Shown here in pieces: positions 34,916 through 46,099 of a stretch of 64,000 nt of DNA. Numbering within the stretch: position 1 is the stretch's first letter; every line of letters starts with the position of its first letter. The DNA lies in assembly GCF_004804315.1 (NCBI RefSeq), contig NZ_SRXX01000002.1, positions 339,336 to 403,335 on the forward strand. Direction: 5' to 3'. The DNA is from Flagellimonas onchidii. GTDB lineage: Bacteria > Bacteroidota > Bacteroidia > Flavobacteriales > Flavobacteriaceae. The notes beneath the pieces are model-generated. The model saw only the letters and a program-made list of their open reading frames with translations. It made no database searches and was not told where the DNA came from. The position numbers and the translations under genes were made by a program.

Positions 34916-35759
34916 TCTTTTTATGGAATTCGACAAGGCCTTCTATGGGTCGTTGTCTGATGACACCTAAAATAAGGTCATTGCGCTCCAAGATAACGGC
35001 CAATTCATCCCTTAGAAAGTGAGCTATACTTCCCACGAAGCTAATAGGCACTTTGGTCGCCAGCTCAAACTGCATAATATAGTTGTTCACAAATTGCTGC
35101 AAACCTTTATCTATTACACCTTGACAATAAGGATGCTCCTTATTTTCAATAATAAATCTGGCAAAAGTTGCCAAATAGGTATTGGGATTGGGTTGCTTGT
35201 AAAGATTTTCCTTGATGACGTCGGCATCCAAGTTATATTCCTTTGCAAACTTGATTCCTAAATCAGATGGCATTTTATGGAAATAATAGTCCCTAAGTAA
35301 CTTTCTTCCGAAGAAATTACCGCTTCCATCGTCCATCAATATATAACCCAAGGATGTTACCTTCTGAAATAATTGATGGCCGTCATAATAACTACAGTTG
35401 GAACCGGTACCAAGAATACAAACGATTCCTTGATGTCCAATTTGTGTGGTTGCATAGATTGCAGCAAAGGTATCTTCTCGAACCTCAGTCTTGGCATTGG
35501 GAAAAAAATCTTTAAAAATCTCTTTTAAAAACTTTTTCATTCGATCCGTACCACAACCGGCACCGTAAAAATATAGCTGATTTACTTCCTCTCTATTTTG
35601 AGAGAGTTCAAAATTGTTGGCCAAACGATCTTCAATCACTTCTCTGGTAAGCACTTCGGGGCTTAATCCCAAAGTTTGGGTAAGAAATAATTTTTCTCCT
35701 TTATCATCGAGGGCAATCCAATCAGATTTTGTTGCCCCGCTGTCAACAATCAATATCAT
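34908..35759 (-). CDS. BadF/BadG/BcrA/BcrD-type ATPase, probable N-acetylglucosamine kinase
   Basis: This ASKHA-fold kinase of 283 residues has the phosphate 1 motif LIVDSGATKSDW (3-14) and phosphate 2 motif GIVCILGTGSNCSYYD (about 112-127). A DDGSGNFFG block (about 143-151) and an adenosine region FVGSIAHFLR near 241-250 follow. Homologues phosphorylate GlcNAc or muramic acid sugars at position 6 in cell-wall recycling. That would fit a window that also encodes a secreted GH3 hexosaminidase and an amidase. The sugar itself cannot be proved from sequence. It is downstream of gap on the same strand but behind a strong hairpin, so it is probably expressed separately or at a lower level. Confidence 0.85.
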   Translation of the reverse strand: MILIVDSGATKSDWIALDDKGEKLFLTQTLGLSPEVLTREVIEDRLANNFELSQNREEVNQLYFYGAGCGTDRMKKFLKEIFKDFFPNAKTEVREDTFAAIYATTQIGHQGIVCILGTGSNCSYYDGHQLFQKVTSLGYILMDDGSGNFFGRKLLRDYYFHKMPSDLGIKFAKEYNLDADVIKENLYKQPNPNTYLATFARFIIENKEHPYCQGVIDKGLQQFVNNYIMQFELATKVPISFVGSIAHFLRDELAVILERNDLILGVIRQRPIEGLVEFHKKTI

Positions 35760-35777
35760 AAATCAAGTTTTAGGTTG

Positions 35778-35811
35778 AATCCCGAAGAGAAACCAAGTTC
35801 TCTTCGGGATT
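35778..35811 (-). terminator. Strong hairpin after gap
   Basis: Fourteen-base perfect arms (35778-35791, AATCCCGAAGAGAA, and 35798-35811) enclose a six-base loop. It lies 24 bases past the gap stop and before the sugar kinase. On - no T run follows, whereas on + a T-rich stretch does. It most likely protects or ends the abundant pfkA-gap message. Confidence 0.7.
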
Positions 35812-35834
35812 TATTTTATCACTAGAAAAATAAA

Positions 35835-37843
<2,009 letters not shown>

Positions 37844-37860
37844 TCAAAATTTTAAGAGCC

Positions 37861-37868
37861 CAAAACTA
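37861..37868 (-). promoter_or_regulatory. Candidate -7 promoter element for pfkA-gap
   Basis: On - this reads TAGTTTTG, matching TAnnTTTG, 17 bases before the pfkA start. The untranslated leader would be short. The LacI-type motif at 37925-37938 lies about 57 bases further upstream. Confidence 0.4.
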
Positions 37869-37920
37869 GGAAACTTTATTTAATTTATGAATGACTTATT
37901 AACTAATTTATTTTCAATGG

Positions 37921-37939
37921 TTTTCGCAAACGTTTTCGT
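37921..37939. promoter_or_regulatory. LacI-family operator-like motif upstream of pfkA
   Basis: The 14-base core CGCAAACGTTTTCG (37925-37938) is a palindrome with one mismatched pair and a central CG, the classic LacI/GalR operator form. The 19-base stretch 37921-37939 matches 56103-56121 upstream of xylB at 18 of 19 positions. It lies between tamB and pfkA, 82-95 bases before the pfkA start. Confidence 0.55.
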
Positions 37940-37983
37940 AAAATTAATAGGGGAAAATTGTGAAAAATGTAATTTTAGGAGGC

Positions 37984-40900
37984 CTATTTTTTGATTGTGT
38001 TTTTCTTAGGGATAAATCGGATTAAACTGTCCTTTCCCATCACCTCGGTCGATTGTTCAGGAACGGTCGGAATCTGTGTTTTTTCTTTTTGTTTTTTCTT
38101 AAAAATCTGCTGCATCAATTCTTTGAAACTGTTAAAGTCTACCTGATATGAAAGACCCACACCCTGGGTATACCCCTGTCTTTCCAGTAAAAATTGTTGG
38201 ATTTGATTTTCTCGGTTGAATATCTTGGCACTCAAAGTCCCCTCATCATTCAGCAAAACCTGAACTTCCACATCTCCGGCAACAACCGTTTCAGAAACTC
38301 CACCTACTGGAACCCCTACCCTACCGTTTACCAAAACGCGGTCAGAAATCTGAGTAGAAACAGTAACCCCTATTCTGTTTTCGGTTTGAACATCAGCATT
38401 GGGATCTATATAGCCTTGTTCATACGAAAGACCCAAATTGAATTTATCATTATCCCCAGCTAAAATTTGATTGAGCAACCCAGAGGCTGTTTGTATCAAA
38501 TTTCCTGTTACCGCTTGTTGATTGATTCCCGTCTCGTCGGCAAAAGTGCCCTGTGCAAGAAGAAAAAAGGCATTCCGTTCCTTGACCGTGGGGTCTTGTA
38601 GTCTATACTCCAACTCTGATTGAATTACAGAATTGGCTCCTGGAAAATCAATATCAAAAGCGATATTGGGGTTTTCCAACTCTCCATCTAGACGAACTAC
38701 CACCTCTGTGGCAATTCGACCTCTATAGCCCTGATTGTCCAAAAGAGGGGCCGGGTTGGCATTAAGCGAATAGACCGCTTCCAAGTCAAGCTGCGCTGCC
38801 AAAGGATCTCTTTCCCAAATAATGTTCCCACCTGGACGTACCTTAAACTTTTTGTCGATTACCCCCCCATACTTGAAATTGTACTCTCCCGTGACCGCGA
38901 CAAACTCACCATACATGTTGAACTTACCATTGGTATTGATTTCTATCAGCAAAATTCCCTCTCCCGTTCCCTTTAAAGAACTGCCTGTATTTTGGTCTAC
39001 TACGATTTCTACCTCGGCATCTGGGGTAACTGCTAAGTCAAAAGCCATTTCCAATCCTTGATAGTCTTGCAATGTACGCTCAGAATCAAAAGATTGGGTG
39101 CTTCCTTTTTCAATAAAATTGATAAAAGAATAATCACCAACACTTGTAACGTCGCTCAAAGGAATCTTTAGCGAAGTTCCCTTTGCTGTGGTAGCATCTA
39201 CAGAAATATTGAGAGCATCGGTTGAGCCATAAATACTACCTGTACCATTAATGAAGCCAGTACCATAGTAGAGCGCTTCTTCTTCGTACCCTGTATTCAA
39301 AATCATAAAACGATTGTTCTTGGTATCGACATCCAAATCCAGAGACCAATCACCAAAACCCGTATGATTAATTGTGCCATCCAAGGTCGCCTTTGTTCCC
39401 TCAGCTACGTCAGAAAGGCGTATGTTCTCAAAATAAAAAGTCTGATCAAATAGACGAACTCTTGAGTATGGGGCAAAATCATAATCTACATTAATTTCAT
39501 GAATACCCATGCCAGCGTCATTCAAACTAAGGGTACCATTTATCGACGGGTTGGAAACAGGCCCTGTTATTTTTGCAAAACCATCCAATTTACCCCTGAT
39601 ATTGGAAATGACATCTTCTCCCAAAGGGCTAAAGGGCTCCAAATCAAAGCCAGTAAAATTAGCCGCCAAATCAAGCTCGCGGTTGTTGTTTACATTTGTG
39701 ACTTTCCCGTTTACACTCATGATCTCGTTACCATTTTGGTTGAGCCATGTACTCACCCCAAACTGGGTAAGGTCGTTGTTTCCAAAAATTCCTATTTCCA
39801 AATCGCCTAAACGCCTATCATTAACACTAAAATCAACAATATTCAGGCTAGATGTTGGTAGGTACTTGCCGTCTTTTTGTAAAATATTCAAGAAACCATC
39901 GATGGAACCGTCCAACTTTAGGCTATCCACTGCTGGGGTAATTTTGTTTAAGGATACAATCTTAAATTGAAGGTCAAGATCTTTATAGGTTGAATCGGCC
40001 AGTTCACCCCTTAACCGAATTTGCTCTCGGTTTTCATTGTCCATAACAACATCTTCAATCCGGATACTATCCAAGGTCCTATTTATAATGACTTTGTTTT
40101 TATTATTTGCATCCTTGTTAAGGACCCAAGTGTTGCCCTTAAAGTTGATATCTGATTTTTTAAGACCGATTACGGATTTGTTTTCTTTATTGAAAGTGTG
40201 ATAAAAGTTCAAATTGTAGCGATCGTCATATCCTCTTCCTCCTTTAAATTCGGTTCTAAAGAACAATGTGTCTTTCAAGGTCGTATTGATCAAGTTGAAA
40301 TCTTTTACGTCATAATAGATGGTTGACATGTCGTCTACCGAAACGAAAGTGTTAAAGAGTGGGTTCTTATTATCGATTTTCAGTTCTATATTATCCAGCT
40401 CATTCCCATAAGCTTTGATACTAGGCGATTTGAATGTAAGCTTAAAGTCTCCTTCGTCTGAAACAATATTACCCCTAATAAAGGTATTAGGTCCAAAAAT
40501 CACTTCTGGGAAGAATACATCAACAATCTTGTTATAAATTTTAAAGTTAAAGTTGAGTTCTTGACCTTCCGATATTTCATAGGGTTTATAATTGGTATAA
40601 ATACTTCCGATTGAATTTTGAATCAGTCTACCAAGCTCATTGACCTTAAACTTCCCTTCGGCATAACCTGTAATGATATCGGGTGAGTTTATTTCAATGG
40701 TTCTTACCGTATCTCTGTTAAACGAAGAAGAAACAGCAAAATCTTCAAAGTAATAGGTCTGGTTTATATTTTGATACGTAGTGTTCGAAAATCGGACTTG
40801 ACCAATAATATTATCAAGTGTACTGCCCTCTATATCCATATTCAAATTTCCCTTGAAAATGGAAACGCTATCACTTATGAAATTGAGCTTTTTCAAATCA

Positions 40901-42417
40901 GCATGATCAACCGAAGCGATAAAGTTGAATTTGTTCTCATCAGATCCAAAATCTGCAAGCCCTTTAAAGTCAAACTTGAAATTTTCGTCATTGCTCACCA
41001 AGGATCCATCAAAAAGTTGATCTTTCAATATTCCAGAAACCCTAAAGTTCTTATAGGTGTAGTCATTGTATTCCAACTCATACACTTCTCCAATAACCTC
41101 TGTGTTCAGGTATTCAGCTATAAAACCTTTTCCTTCTACATTCACATCCAATGTGACCAACCCCAATTGATCTTCTTCCACAAAACTTCCCAAATTAAAA
41201 TCAATAAGGGAAATAAATCCAATGTACGATGCGTCATCATTGTTATTGACATTGGTCATTTGAAGATCCGCATAACTATCTCCCAAGCCTGTATTCAGGT
41301 TGATTTGCACATCTAGAGAGGTTTCTGTCACTTCAGCATCACCTCGAATAGTAAACTGCCCCAACTTTTGTAGGGATGGGGGGATATTTTCGCCAAGAAT
41401 ATTGGGCAAAATAGACCTTAACTGATAATAGCTCGAGCTAAGATTCTTCATCTCAGACCTCACTACAAATGGAGCCTCTTTGCTGAACATATTATAAAAT
41501 TCGAAATCGCCTCGTATACCCGTATTCTCAGATTGAATAAAAAGATTTTCAGCCTTTAGCTGATTAAGTACCCCACTGAAACTTCCTGATAAGGAAAACT
41601 GCTTATTCTTACCAAACTCATCATAAAAGTGGTTAATTTCATTTGATGCAATACTAGATTCGTCGAAATCCGCTTCAATTTGAACACGATCAATAAATTC
41701 TGCCAAATCCTCGCGATTATAACTAAAGGTCATATCTCCCTTTAACACCGATTCTTTGGTTTTGATTCTTAATGAGTCAAACCGCATTTGCTGTTTGGTA
41801 TACTTAAAATTTGTGGAAAGCTTTTCAAGGGCAAGGCCTCTTTTGCTCATGAGTGATAAATCCTCAATGTTAAGGGAAACATCGGGTCCCAAAACCTGAA
41901 ATTCAGACGCCAAAACTTCGAGATTGTTAAAATTCAACGCCTCTACTGTTTCCAAGTTTTCATCTGAAAGCTTAAACCTTCCTTCGGAAATCTGGATCTC
42001 ATCCGAAGACATAAAAAATGGCGGTGTCCCAGGTGCCCTTGGTTGACCATCATCCAGTTTGTCAACGAACACATCTAAATTGGTATCTCTTTCACCTTTA
42101 TAGGTTTTCAGATTAAAGAACAGTCCATCAACGTCAATACCTCCAAATTCCATTTTTCCATTTATCATATTTCGAACGTTTAAAATGGAGGTTGAAAGCT
42201 TTCTGATATAGACTAAAGTATCTTTTTTATAATCCTCAACATAAATACCCTTAATACCTGTATTCAGGTTAAAAAGGGACAATCCCAAACGATCAATATG
42301 AATATTGGTGCCAAATTCTTCATTCAGTGATTCAGTAGCATACCGAGCCATCTTGGTTTGCACAACCGGAAGGGAAAGTATTAGTGAGCCCAAGACCATT
42401 ATCAGCAAAATTGCCAA
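37984..42417 (-). CDS. tamB: TamB-like translocation and assembly protein
   Basis: This protein has 1477 residues when started at the first canonical codon (TTG, 42417). One N-terminal membrane segment (ILLIMVLGSLILSLPVV) is followed by a very long run of beta-helix AsmA/TamB-type repeats. The TamB domain ends the protein (about 1000-1440; for example YNFKYGGVIDKKFKVRPGG and NRIGVTVSTQISDRVLVNGRVGVP). It should span the periplasm and pass lipids or outer-membrane proteins between membranes. In frame upstream, codons 42418-42453 would encode IRKLRKILLRLL, a typical cationic start for this family, but without ATG, GTG or TTG; a stop lies at 42460. The real start may be a rare ATC at 42453. Confidence 0.9.
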   Translation of the reverse strand: MAILLIMVLGSLILSLPVVQTKMARYATESLNEEFGTNIHIDRLGLSLFNLNTGIKGIYVEDYKKDTLVYIRKLSTSILNVRNMINGKMEFGGIDVDGLFFNLKTYKGERDTNLDVFVDKLDDGQPRAPGTPPFFMSSDEIQISEGRFKLSDENLETVEALNFNNLEVLASEFQVLGPDVSLNIEDLSLMSKRGLALEKLSTNFKYTKQQMRFDSLRIKTKESVLKGDMTFSYNREDLAEFIDRVQIEADFDESSIASNEINHFYDEFGKNKQFSLSGSFSGVLNQLKAENLFIQSENTGIRGDFEFYNMFSKEAPFVVRSEMKNLSSSYYQLRSILPNILGENIPPSLQKLGQFTIRGDAEVTETSLDVQINLNTGLGDSYADLQMTNVNNNDDASYIGFISLIDFNLGSFVEEDQLGLVTLDVNVEGKGFIAEYLNTEVIGEVYELEYNDYTYKNFRVSGILKDQLFDGSLVSNDENFKFDFKGLADFGSDENKFNFIASVDHADLKKLNFISDSVSIFKGNLNMDIEGSTLDNIIGQVRFSNTTYQNINQTYYFEDFAVSSSFNRDTVRTIEINSPDIITGYAEGKFKVNELGRLIQNSIGSIYTNYKPYEISEGQELNFNFKIYNKIVDVFFPEVIFGPNTFIRGNIVSDEGDFKLTFKSPSIKAYGNELDNIELKIDNKNPLFNTFVSVDDMSTIYYDVKDFNLINTTLKDTLFFRTEFKGGRGYDDRYNLNFYHTFNKENKSVIGLKKSDINFKGNTWVLNKDANNKNKVIINRTLDSIRIEDVVMDNENREQIRLRGELADSTYKDLDLQFKIVSLNKITPAVDSLKLDGSIDGFLNILQKDGKYLPTSSLNIVDFSVNDRRLGDLEIGIFGNNDLTQFGVSTWLNQNGNEIMSVNGKVTNVNNNRELDLAANFTGFDLEPFSPLGEDVISNIRGKLDGFAKITGPVSNPSINGTLSLNDAGMGIHEINVDYDFAPYSRVRLFDQTFYFENIRLSDVAEGTKATLDGTINHTGFGDWSLDLDVDTKNNRFMILNTGYEEEALYYGTGFINGTGSIYGSTDALNISVDATTAKGTSLKIPLSDVTSVGDYSFINFIEKGSTQSFDSERTLQDYQGLEMAFDLAVTPDAEVEIVVDQNTGSSLKGTGEGILLIEINTNGKFNMYGEFVAVTGEYNFKYGGVIDKKFKVRPGGNIIWERDPLAAQLDLEAVYSLNANPAPLLDNQGYRGRIATEVVVRLDGELENPNIAFDIDFPGANSVIQSELEYRLQDPTVKERNAFFLLAQGTFADETGINQQAVTGNLIQTASGLLNQILAGDNDKFNLGLSYEQGYIDPNADVQTENRIGVTVSTQISDRVLVNGRVGVPVGGVSETVVAGDVEVQVLLNDEGTLSAKIFNRENQIQQFLLERQGYTQGVGLSYQVDFNSFKELMQQIFKKKQKEKTQIPTVPEQSTEVMGKDSLIRFIPKKNTIKK

Positions 42418-42467
42418 CAGTAGACGAAGTAGTATTTTCCGAAGTTTTCTGATAGGGCTTTATGTTT

Positions 42468-42475
42468 TACCTTTG
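42468..42475 (+). promoter_or_regulatory. Candidate -7 promoter element for tsaD
   Basis: TACCTTTG matches TAnnTTTG, 26 bases before the GTG start. It lies in the short divergent gap with tamB. Confidence 0.4.
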
Positions 42476-42501
42476 CTCGACCAATTTTTGTTCCAAAATC
42501 A

Positions 42502-43530
42502 GTGGCATCCAAAAAAAATTACATCCTTGCAATAGAATCTTCTTGTGACGATACCTCTGCAGCCGTTTTGTGCAATACAAAAGTATTGAGTAATGTGGTG
42601 GCCACACAAGAAATACACAAACAATATGGAGGTGTTGTTCCAGAATTGGCTTCTAGGGCGCATCAACAAAATATTGTTCCAGTAGTACATCAAGCCTTGG
42701 CCAAAGCAAATATCGACAAAAAACAACTATCGGCCATAGCCTTTACCAGAGGTCCTGGTCTAATGGGATCTCTACTTGTGGGAACCTCTTTTGCTAAATC
42801 ATTGGCTTTGGGTCTTGATATTCCCCTAATCGAAGTAAATCATATGGAGGCCCACATATTGGCCCATTTTATAGAAGATGAAAGCATGACCGCACCCCGC
42901 TTCCCTTTTTTGGGAATGACCATTAGTGGCGGACATACCCAAATTGTAAAGGTCAATGATTATTTTAATATGGAAGTGCTGGGCGAAACTTTGGATGATG
43001 CCGTGGGAGAAGCCTTTGACAAAAGTGCCAAATTAATGGGCCTTCCCTATCCAGGTGGTCCTTTAGTTGATAAACATGCAAAAGAAGGAAACCCTAATGC
43101 GTACCCCTTTCCCAAACCTAAGGTTCATGGCCTTAATTTCAGTTTTAGCGGGTTAAAAACAAGTATTTTGTATTTCCTTCAACGTGAAACCCAGAAAGAT
43201 CCGGATTTTGTTGCTACCAATATAAAGGATATATGTGCCTCTGTACAACATACCATTCTGGAGATTTTGATGGACAAGCTAAAGCTTGCGGTGAAACAGA
43301 CCGGAATAAAACAAGTTGCTATTGGCGGTGGGGTTGCTGCAAATTCGGGAATCAGGGCTCGACTTAAAGAAGCTGAAGAAACCATGGGTTGGACCACTTA
43401 TATTCCCAAGTTTTCATATTGCACCGACAATGCAGGCATGATTGGCATTGTGGGATACTTAAAGTTTCTCGAAGGAAAGTTCACCGACCAAAAGGTGGCA
43501 GCAAAAGCTCGCTACGCCATTGGGAGTTAA
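42502..43530 (+). CDS. tsaD: tRNA N6-threonylcarbamoyladenosine transferase TsaD
   Basis: This ASKHA-fold protein of 342 residues starts at GTG, directly before the family start YILAIESSCDDTSAAV. The metal-binding motif is VNHMEAHILAH (His near 113 and 117), and SGGHTQIV (about 139-146) and the block FSFSGLKTS are present. GGGVAANSGIRARL (about 275-288) and CTDNAGMIG end the domain. With TsaB, TsaC and TsaE it adds threonylcarbamoyl to A37 of tRNAs that read ANN codons. The length is normal. It is divergent from tamB and followed by a TfoX-like gene. Confidence 0.97.
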   Translation: MASKKNYILAIESSCDDTSAAVLCNTKVLSNVVATQEIHKQYGGVVPELASRAHQQNIVPVVHQALAKANIDKKQLSAIAFTRGPGLMGSLLVGTSFAKSLALGLDIPLIEVNHMEAHILAHFIEDESMTAPRFPFLGMTISGGHTQIVKVNDYFNMEVLGETLDDAVGEAFDKSAKLMGLPYPGGPLVDKHAKEGNPNAYPFPKPKVHGLNFSFSGLKTSILYFLQRETQKDPDFVATNIKDICASVQHTILEILMDKLKLAVKQTGIKQVAIGGGVAANSGIRARLKEAEETMGWTTYIPKFSYCTDNAGMIGIVGYLKFLEGKFTDQKVAAKARYAIGS

Positions 43531-43580
43531 CTCATTACCAAGAGCTTTGAATTTGAACCTTATTTTTAGCCTTGAATCTT

Positions 43581-43588
43581 TAACTTTG
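43581..43588 (+). promoter_or_regulatory. Candidate -7 element for the TfoX-like gene, possibly leaderless
   Basis: TAACTTTG matches TAnnTTTG and ends only 4 bases before the ATG at 43593. A TTTG lies 25 bases upstream (43552-43555), near the usual -33 place. Transcription would then start at about the A of the start codon. Confidence 0.35.
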
Positions 43589-43592
43589 GAGT

Positions 43593-43922
43593 ATGGCTTA
43601 TAACGAAGAATTGGCGAAACGAATTCGACAAGCAATAACTCTTTTTCCTGAAGACTTTACCGAAAAGAAAATGTTTGGAGGCGTTGCCTTCCTATTTCAA
43701 GGAAAAATGACTGTTGGCCCGGTAAAAGATGATTTAATGGTTAGGGTTGTTGATTCAAAAATGCCCGCTATTTTGAAGCAGGAATTTGTTCGACCCATGG
43801 ATTTTACCGGCAAACCCATGAAAGAGTTCATATTTGTTTCCCCTGAAGGTTTTAAAACCGAAGAACAACTTCAAAACTGGATAGAACTGGGGCTGGAACA
43901 TGCAAAAAGTAAATTAAAATAA
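43593..43922 (+). CDS. TfoX/Sxy N-terminal domain protein
   Basis: This protein of 109 residues matches the TfoX N-terminal domain: an N-terminal helix (AKRIRQAITLF), EKKMFGGVAFLFQGKMTVG (about 24-42) and DDLMVRV. A C-terminal helical part with GKPMKEFIFVSPEG follows. In gamma-proteobacteria TfoX/Sxy controls competence, but stand-alone copies in Bacteroidota have no known role, and the C-terminal TfoX domain is absent. Its stop is directly followed by the rsmE start, so the two are likely co-expressed. Confidence 0.88.
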   Translation: MAYNEELAKRIRQAITLFPEDFTEKKMFGGVAFLFQGKMTVGPVKDDLMVRVVDSKMPAILKQEFVRPMDFTGKPMKEFIFVSPEGFKTEEQLQNWIELGLEHAKSKLK

Positions 43923-44627
43923 ATGCAACTTTTCTACAACCCATCTTTAGACAACAGTTTTAAGCAATTTTTTTTCTCGGCAGAGGAGAGCAAACACATT
44001 ATTAAGGTGCTTCGCAAAAAAGAAGGTGACATATTGTATATCACCAATGGTCAGGGTTATCTTTTTGAGGCAGAAATACTTGTTGCCGATATTAGAAAGT
44101 GTAAGGCCCAGATTATTTCTGAAGATAAGAGCATTCCTAAGCGTTACAAACTGCATTTGGTGGTTGCTCCCACCAAAATGAACGACCGCTATGAATGGTT
44201 TTTGGAAAAGGCCACCGAGATTGGCGTGGATGAAATCACACCTATAATTTGTGAACATTCCGAAAGAAAGACCCTAAAATTGGAACGGATGCAAAGAGTG
44301 TTGCAATCAGCGATGAAACAGTCTCTTCAAACTTTTTTGCCTAAACTGAATCCTCCAATTTCCTTCAAACAATACTTGGAACAGCAAACGAAGGGGTTAA
44401 ATTTTATAGCCCATTGCGGTGAAGGAGAAAAAATGGAGTTCAAGCGACGCGTAGCGGCCGACAAAGACGTTACCATTCTTATTGGCCCCGAAGGCGATTT
44501 TAGCATTTCAGAAATTGCTCTTGCTCTGGAGAAAGGGTATGTTCCCGTTGCATTGGGCAACACCCGCTTAAGAACAGAAACCGCTGCCGTTGTGGCCTGC
44601 ACCACCGTTTCCATTATCAACAATTAA
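43923..44627 (+). CDS. rsmE: 16S rRNA m3U1498 methyltransferase RsmE
   Basis: This protein of 234 residues has an N-terminal PUA-like domain (about 1-70; SAEESKHIIKVLRKKEGD) and a SPOUT methyltransferase domain (about 75-234). The knot residues are ILIGPEGDFSISEI (about 180-193) and ALGNTRLRTETAAVVA (about 205-220). It methylates U1498 of 16S rRNA with SAM. It starts at the base after the TfoX-like stop. Its own stop overlaps that of the convergent DUF1223 gene in the four bases TTAA (44624-44627). Confidence 0.96.
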   Translation: MQLFYNPSLDNSFKQFFFSAEESKHIIKVLRKKEGDILYITNGQGYLFEAEILVADIRKCKAQIISEDKSIPKRYKLHLVVAPTKMNDRYEWFLEKATEIGVDEITPIICEHSERKTLKLERMQRVLQSAMKQSLQTFLPKLNPPISFKQYLEQQTKGLNFIAHCGEGEKMEFKRRVAADKDVTILIGPEGDFSISEIALALEKGYVPVALGNTRLRTETAAVVACTTVSIINN

Positions 44628-45406
44628 AGTTTCACTGAGGCTTTTGCGGCAGCGGTAATGTCAAGGTTGTCTCCTTCAACTAAAATCATTAGCGTTAAAC
44701 GGTCTTTCTTTGACACAATATTTGGAATTTCAATTGAAGATTTTCCGCTAGGCGATTTTAAGGGCACATACTTTTCAGTAACCACAATATTGCTGTTCCT
44801 TAAAGTTCGGTTTCTATTTTCACCTCTTTTCACAACTGTGGTGCGTTCATCCAAAACCAGAACCGTCCGAAGCTGCTTATCTTTCAAGCTCCCTTCCACG
44901 TCAAAATCAAAAGAAACGCGGGAATCTGTGGCAATTATATTTTTAAACGCAACTTTGTTGTCCGTTTTTTTATCTCCATATTCAGAAATTTTAGCAATAA
45001 GTTTCGCACCGTTGGATCCGACAAAATGCTCCTTGCCATTTACAACCAATTCCGGGGTATAATTGCTTCGGTATTTGAACTTTCTATTGTAATATGTCTG
45101 TTTTTTTGTGTAGACCGACTTGCTATAGGGATCTTCCCAACCAATATAATTCCAGTAATCAACATGATATGACAACGCAAAGATTTCCTCGGGGTATTGT
45201 TTCTTTGCTTTTTCCAACAACACATCGGCCGGTGGGCAACTTGAACACCCTTGAGAGGTAAAAAGCTCTAGTACCACCACAGGTTCATAGCTCCCACTTT
45301 CAACTTTCTTTTCCATCTCCACTTTATCTTCTGCCCTAGCAGTATAAAGTGCCACCAAGGACATTCCAAAAAATACAAACGAAGGAATTAAGATTTTTTT
45401 AATCAT
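44624..45406 (-). CDS. DUF1223 family secreted thioredoxin-like protein
   Basis: This protein of 260 residues has a signal peptide (about 1-25, ending TARAED). The DUF1223 core begins with VVVLELFTSQGCSSCPPADVLLEKA, where the CSSCP motif (about 55-59) resembles a thioredoxin-type redox pair. SYHVDYWNYIGWEDPYS and YTPELVVNG follow. Family members are periplasmic or exported and of unknown biochemical role; redox activity is an inference from the Cys pair. It converges on rsmE, with both stop codons sharing TTAA, and diverges from the DUF4159 gene. Confidence 0.9.
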   Translation of the reverse strand: MIKKILIPSFVFFGMSLVALYTARAEDKVEMEKKVESGSYEPVVVLELFTSQGCSSCPPADVLLEKAKKQYPEEIFALSYHVDYWNYIGWEDPYSKSVYTKKQTYYNRKFKYRSNYTPELVVNGKEHFVGSNGAKLIAKISEYGDKKTDNKVAFKNIIATDSRVSFDFDVEGSLKDKQLRTVLVLDERTTVVKRGENRNRTLRNSNIVVTEKYVPLKSPSGKSSIEIPNIVSKKDRLTLMILVEGDNLDITAAAKASVKL

Positions 45407-45414
45407 GAATACTG

Positions 45415-45422
45415 TACTTTTG
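45415..45422 (+). promoter_or_regulatory. Candidate -7 promoter element for the DUF4159 gene
   Basis: TACTTTTG matches TAnnTTTG, 23 bases before the ATG at 45446. It lies in a 39-base divergent gap. Confidence 0.42.
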
Positions 45423-45445
45423 ACTTCTTAGTTATTCGTATCGGC

Positions 45446-46096
45446 ATGAGACAACTTACCCTTTTGGGCTGTTTTTTAACTTTTTTTGTGATTGGCCATT
45501 GCGATGCGCAGCAGATAGCCATTTTAAAATATGGAGGTGGGGGAGATTGGTATTCCAACCCAACTGCTCTACCTAATCTAATCGAATTCTGCAATAGTAA
45601 TATCGATACTAGAATCAATGAAGCGCCAGAAACAGTGGAAGTCGGGAGTGTCTCTATTTTCCAATACCCTTATCTTCACATGACTGGGCATGGAAATGTT
45701 TTCTTTTCGGATGAAGAAGCTCAAAACTTGCGAACCTACCTTCTTTCCGGAGGATTTTTACATGTGGATGACAATTATGGAATGGAACCCTATTTGAAAA
45801 GAGAGTTGGAAAAAGTTTTTCCAGAAAAAAAACTGGAAGAACTCGGAACGGACCATCCTATTTTCAACCAGCATTTTTCTTTCCCCGAAGGGCTTCCGAA
45901 AATACACGAACATGACGGTAAAAGGCCACAAGCCCTAGGGATTTTTGACAAGGGAAGATTACTCTTATTGTTTACTTTTGAAAGTGATCTTGGTGATGGA
46001 TGGGAAGACCCTTCGGTTCATAATGACCCAGAAGAAGTAAGATTAAAGGCATTGCAAATGGGTGCTAATATTGTAGAATATGTTTTTAAAAACTAA
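45446..46096 (+). CDS. DUF4159 domain protein
   Basis: This protein of 216 residues has a signal peptide (about 1-21, GHCDAQ). The DUF4159 pattern follows: ILKYGGGGDWYSNPTALPNL (about 25-44), FQYPYLHMTGHGNVFFSDEE and LSGGFLHVDDNYG. The end has DGWEDPSVHNDPEEVRLKALQMGANI. The fold resembles glutamine-amidotransferase-like domains found in Bacteroidota and planctomycete exported proteins, but the role is unknown. It is 3 bases from the permease gene downstream, so the two are likely an operon. Confidence 0.9.
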   Translation: MRQLTLLGCFLTFFVIGHCDAQQIAILKYGGGGDWYSNPTALPNLIEFCNSNIDTRINEAPETVEVGSVSIFQYPYLHMTGHGNVFFSDEEAQNLRTYLLSGGFLHVDDNYGMEPYLKRELEKVFPEKKLEELGTDHPIFNQHFSFPEGLPKIHEHDGKRPQALGIFDKGRLLLLFTFESDLGDGWEDPSVHNDPEEVRLKALQMGANIVEYVFKN

Positions 46097-46099
46097 CCT

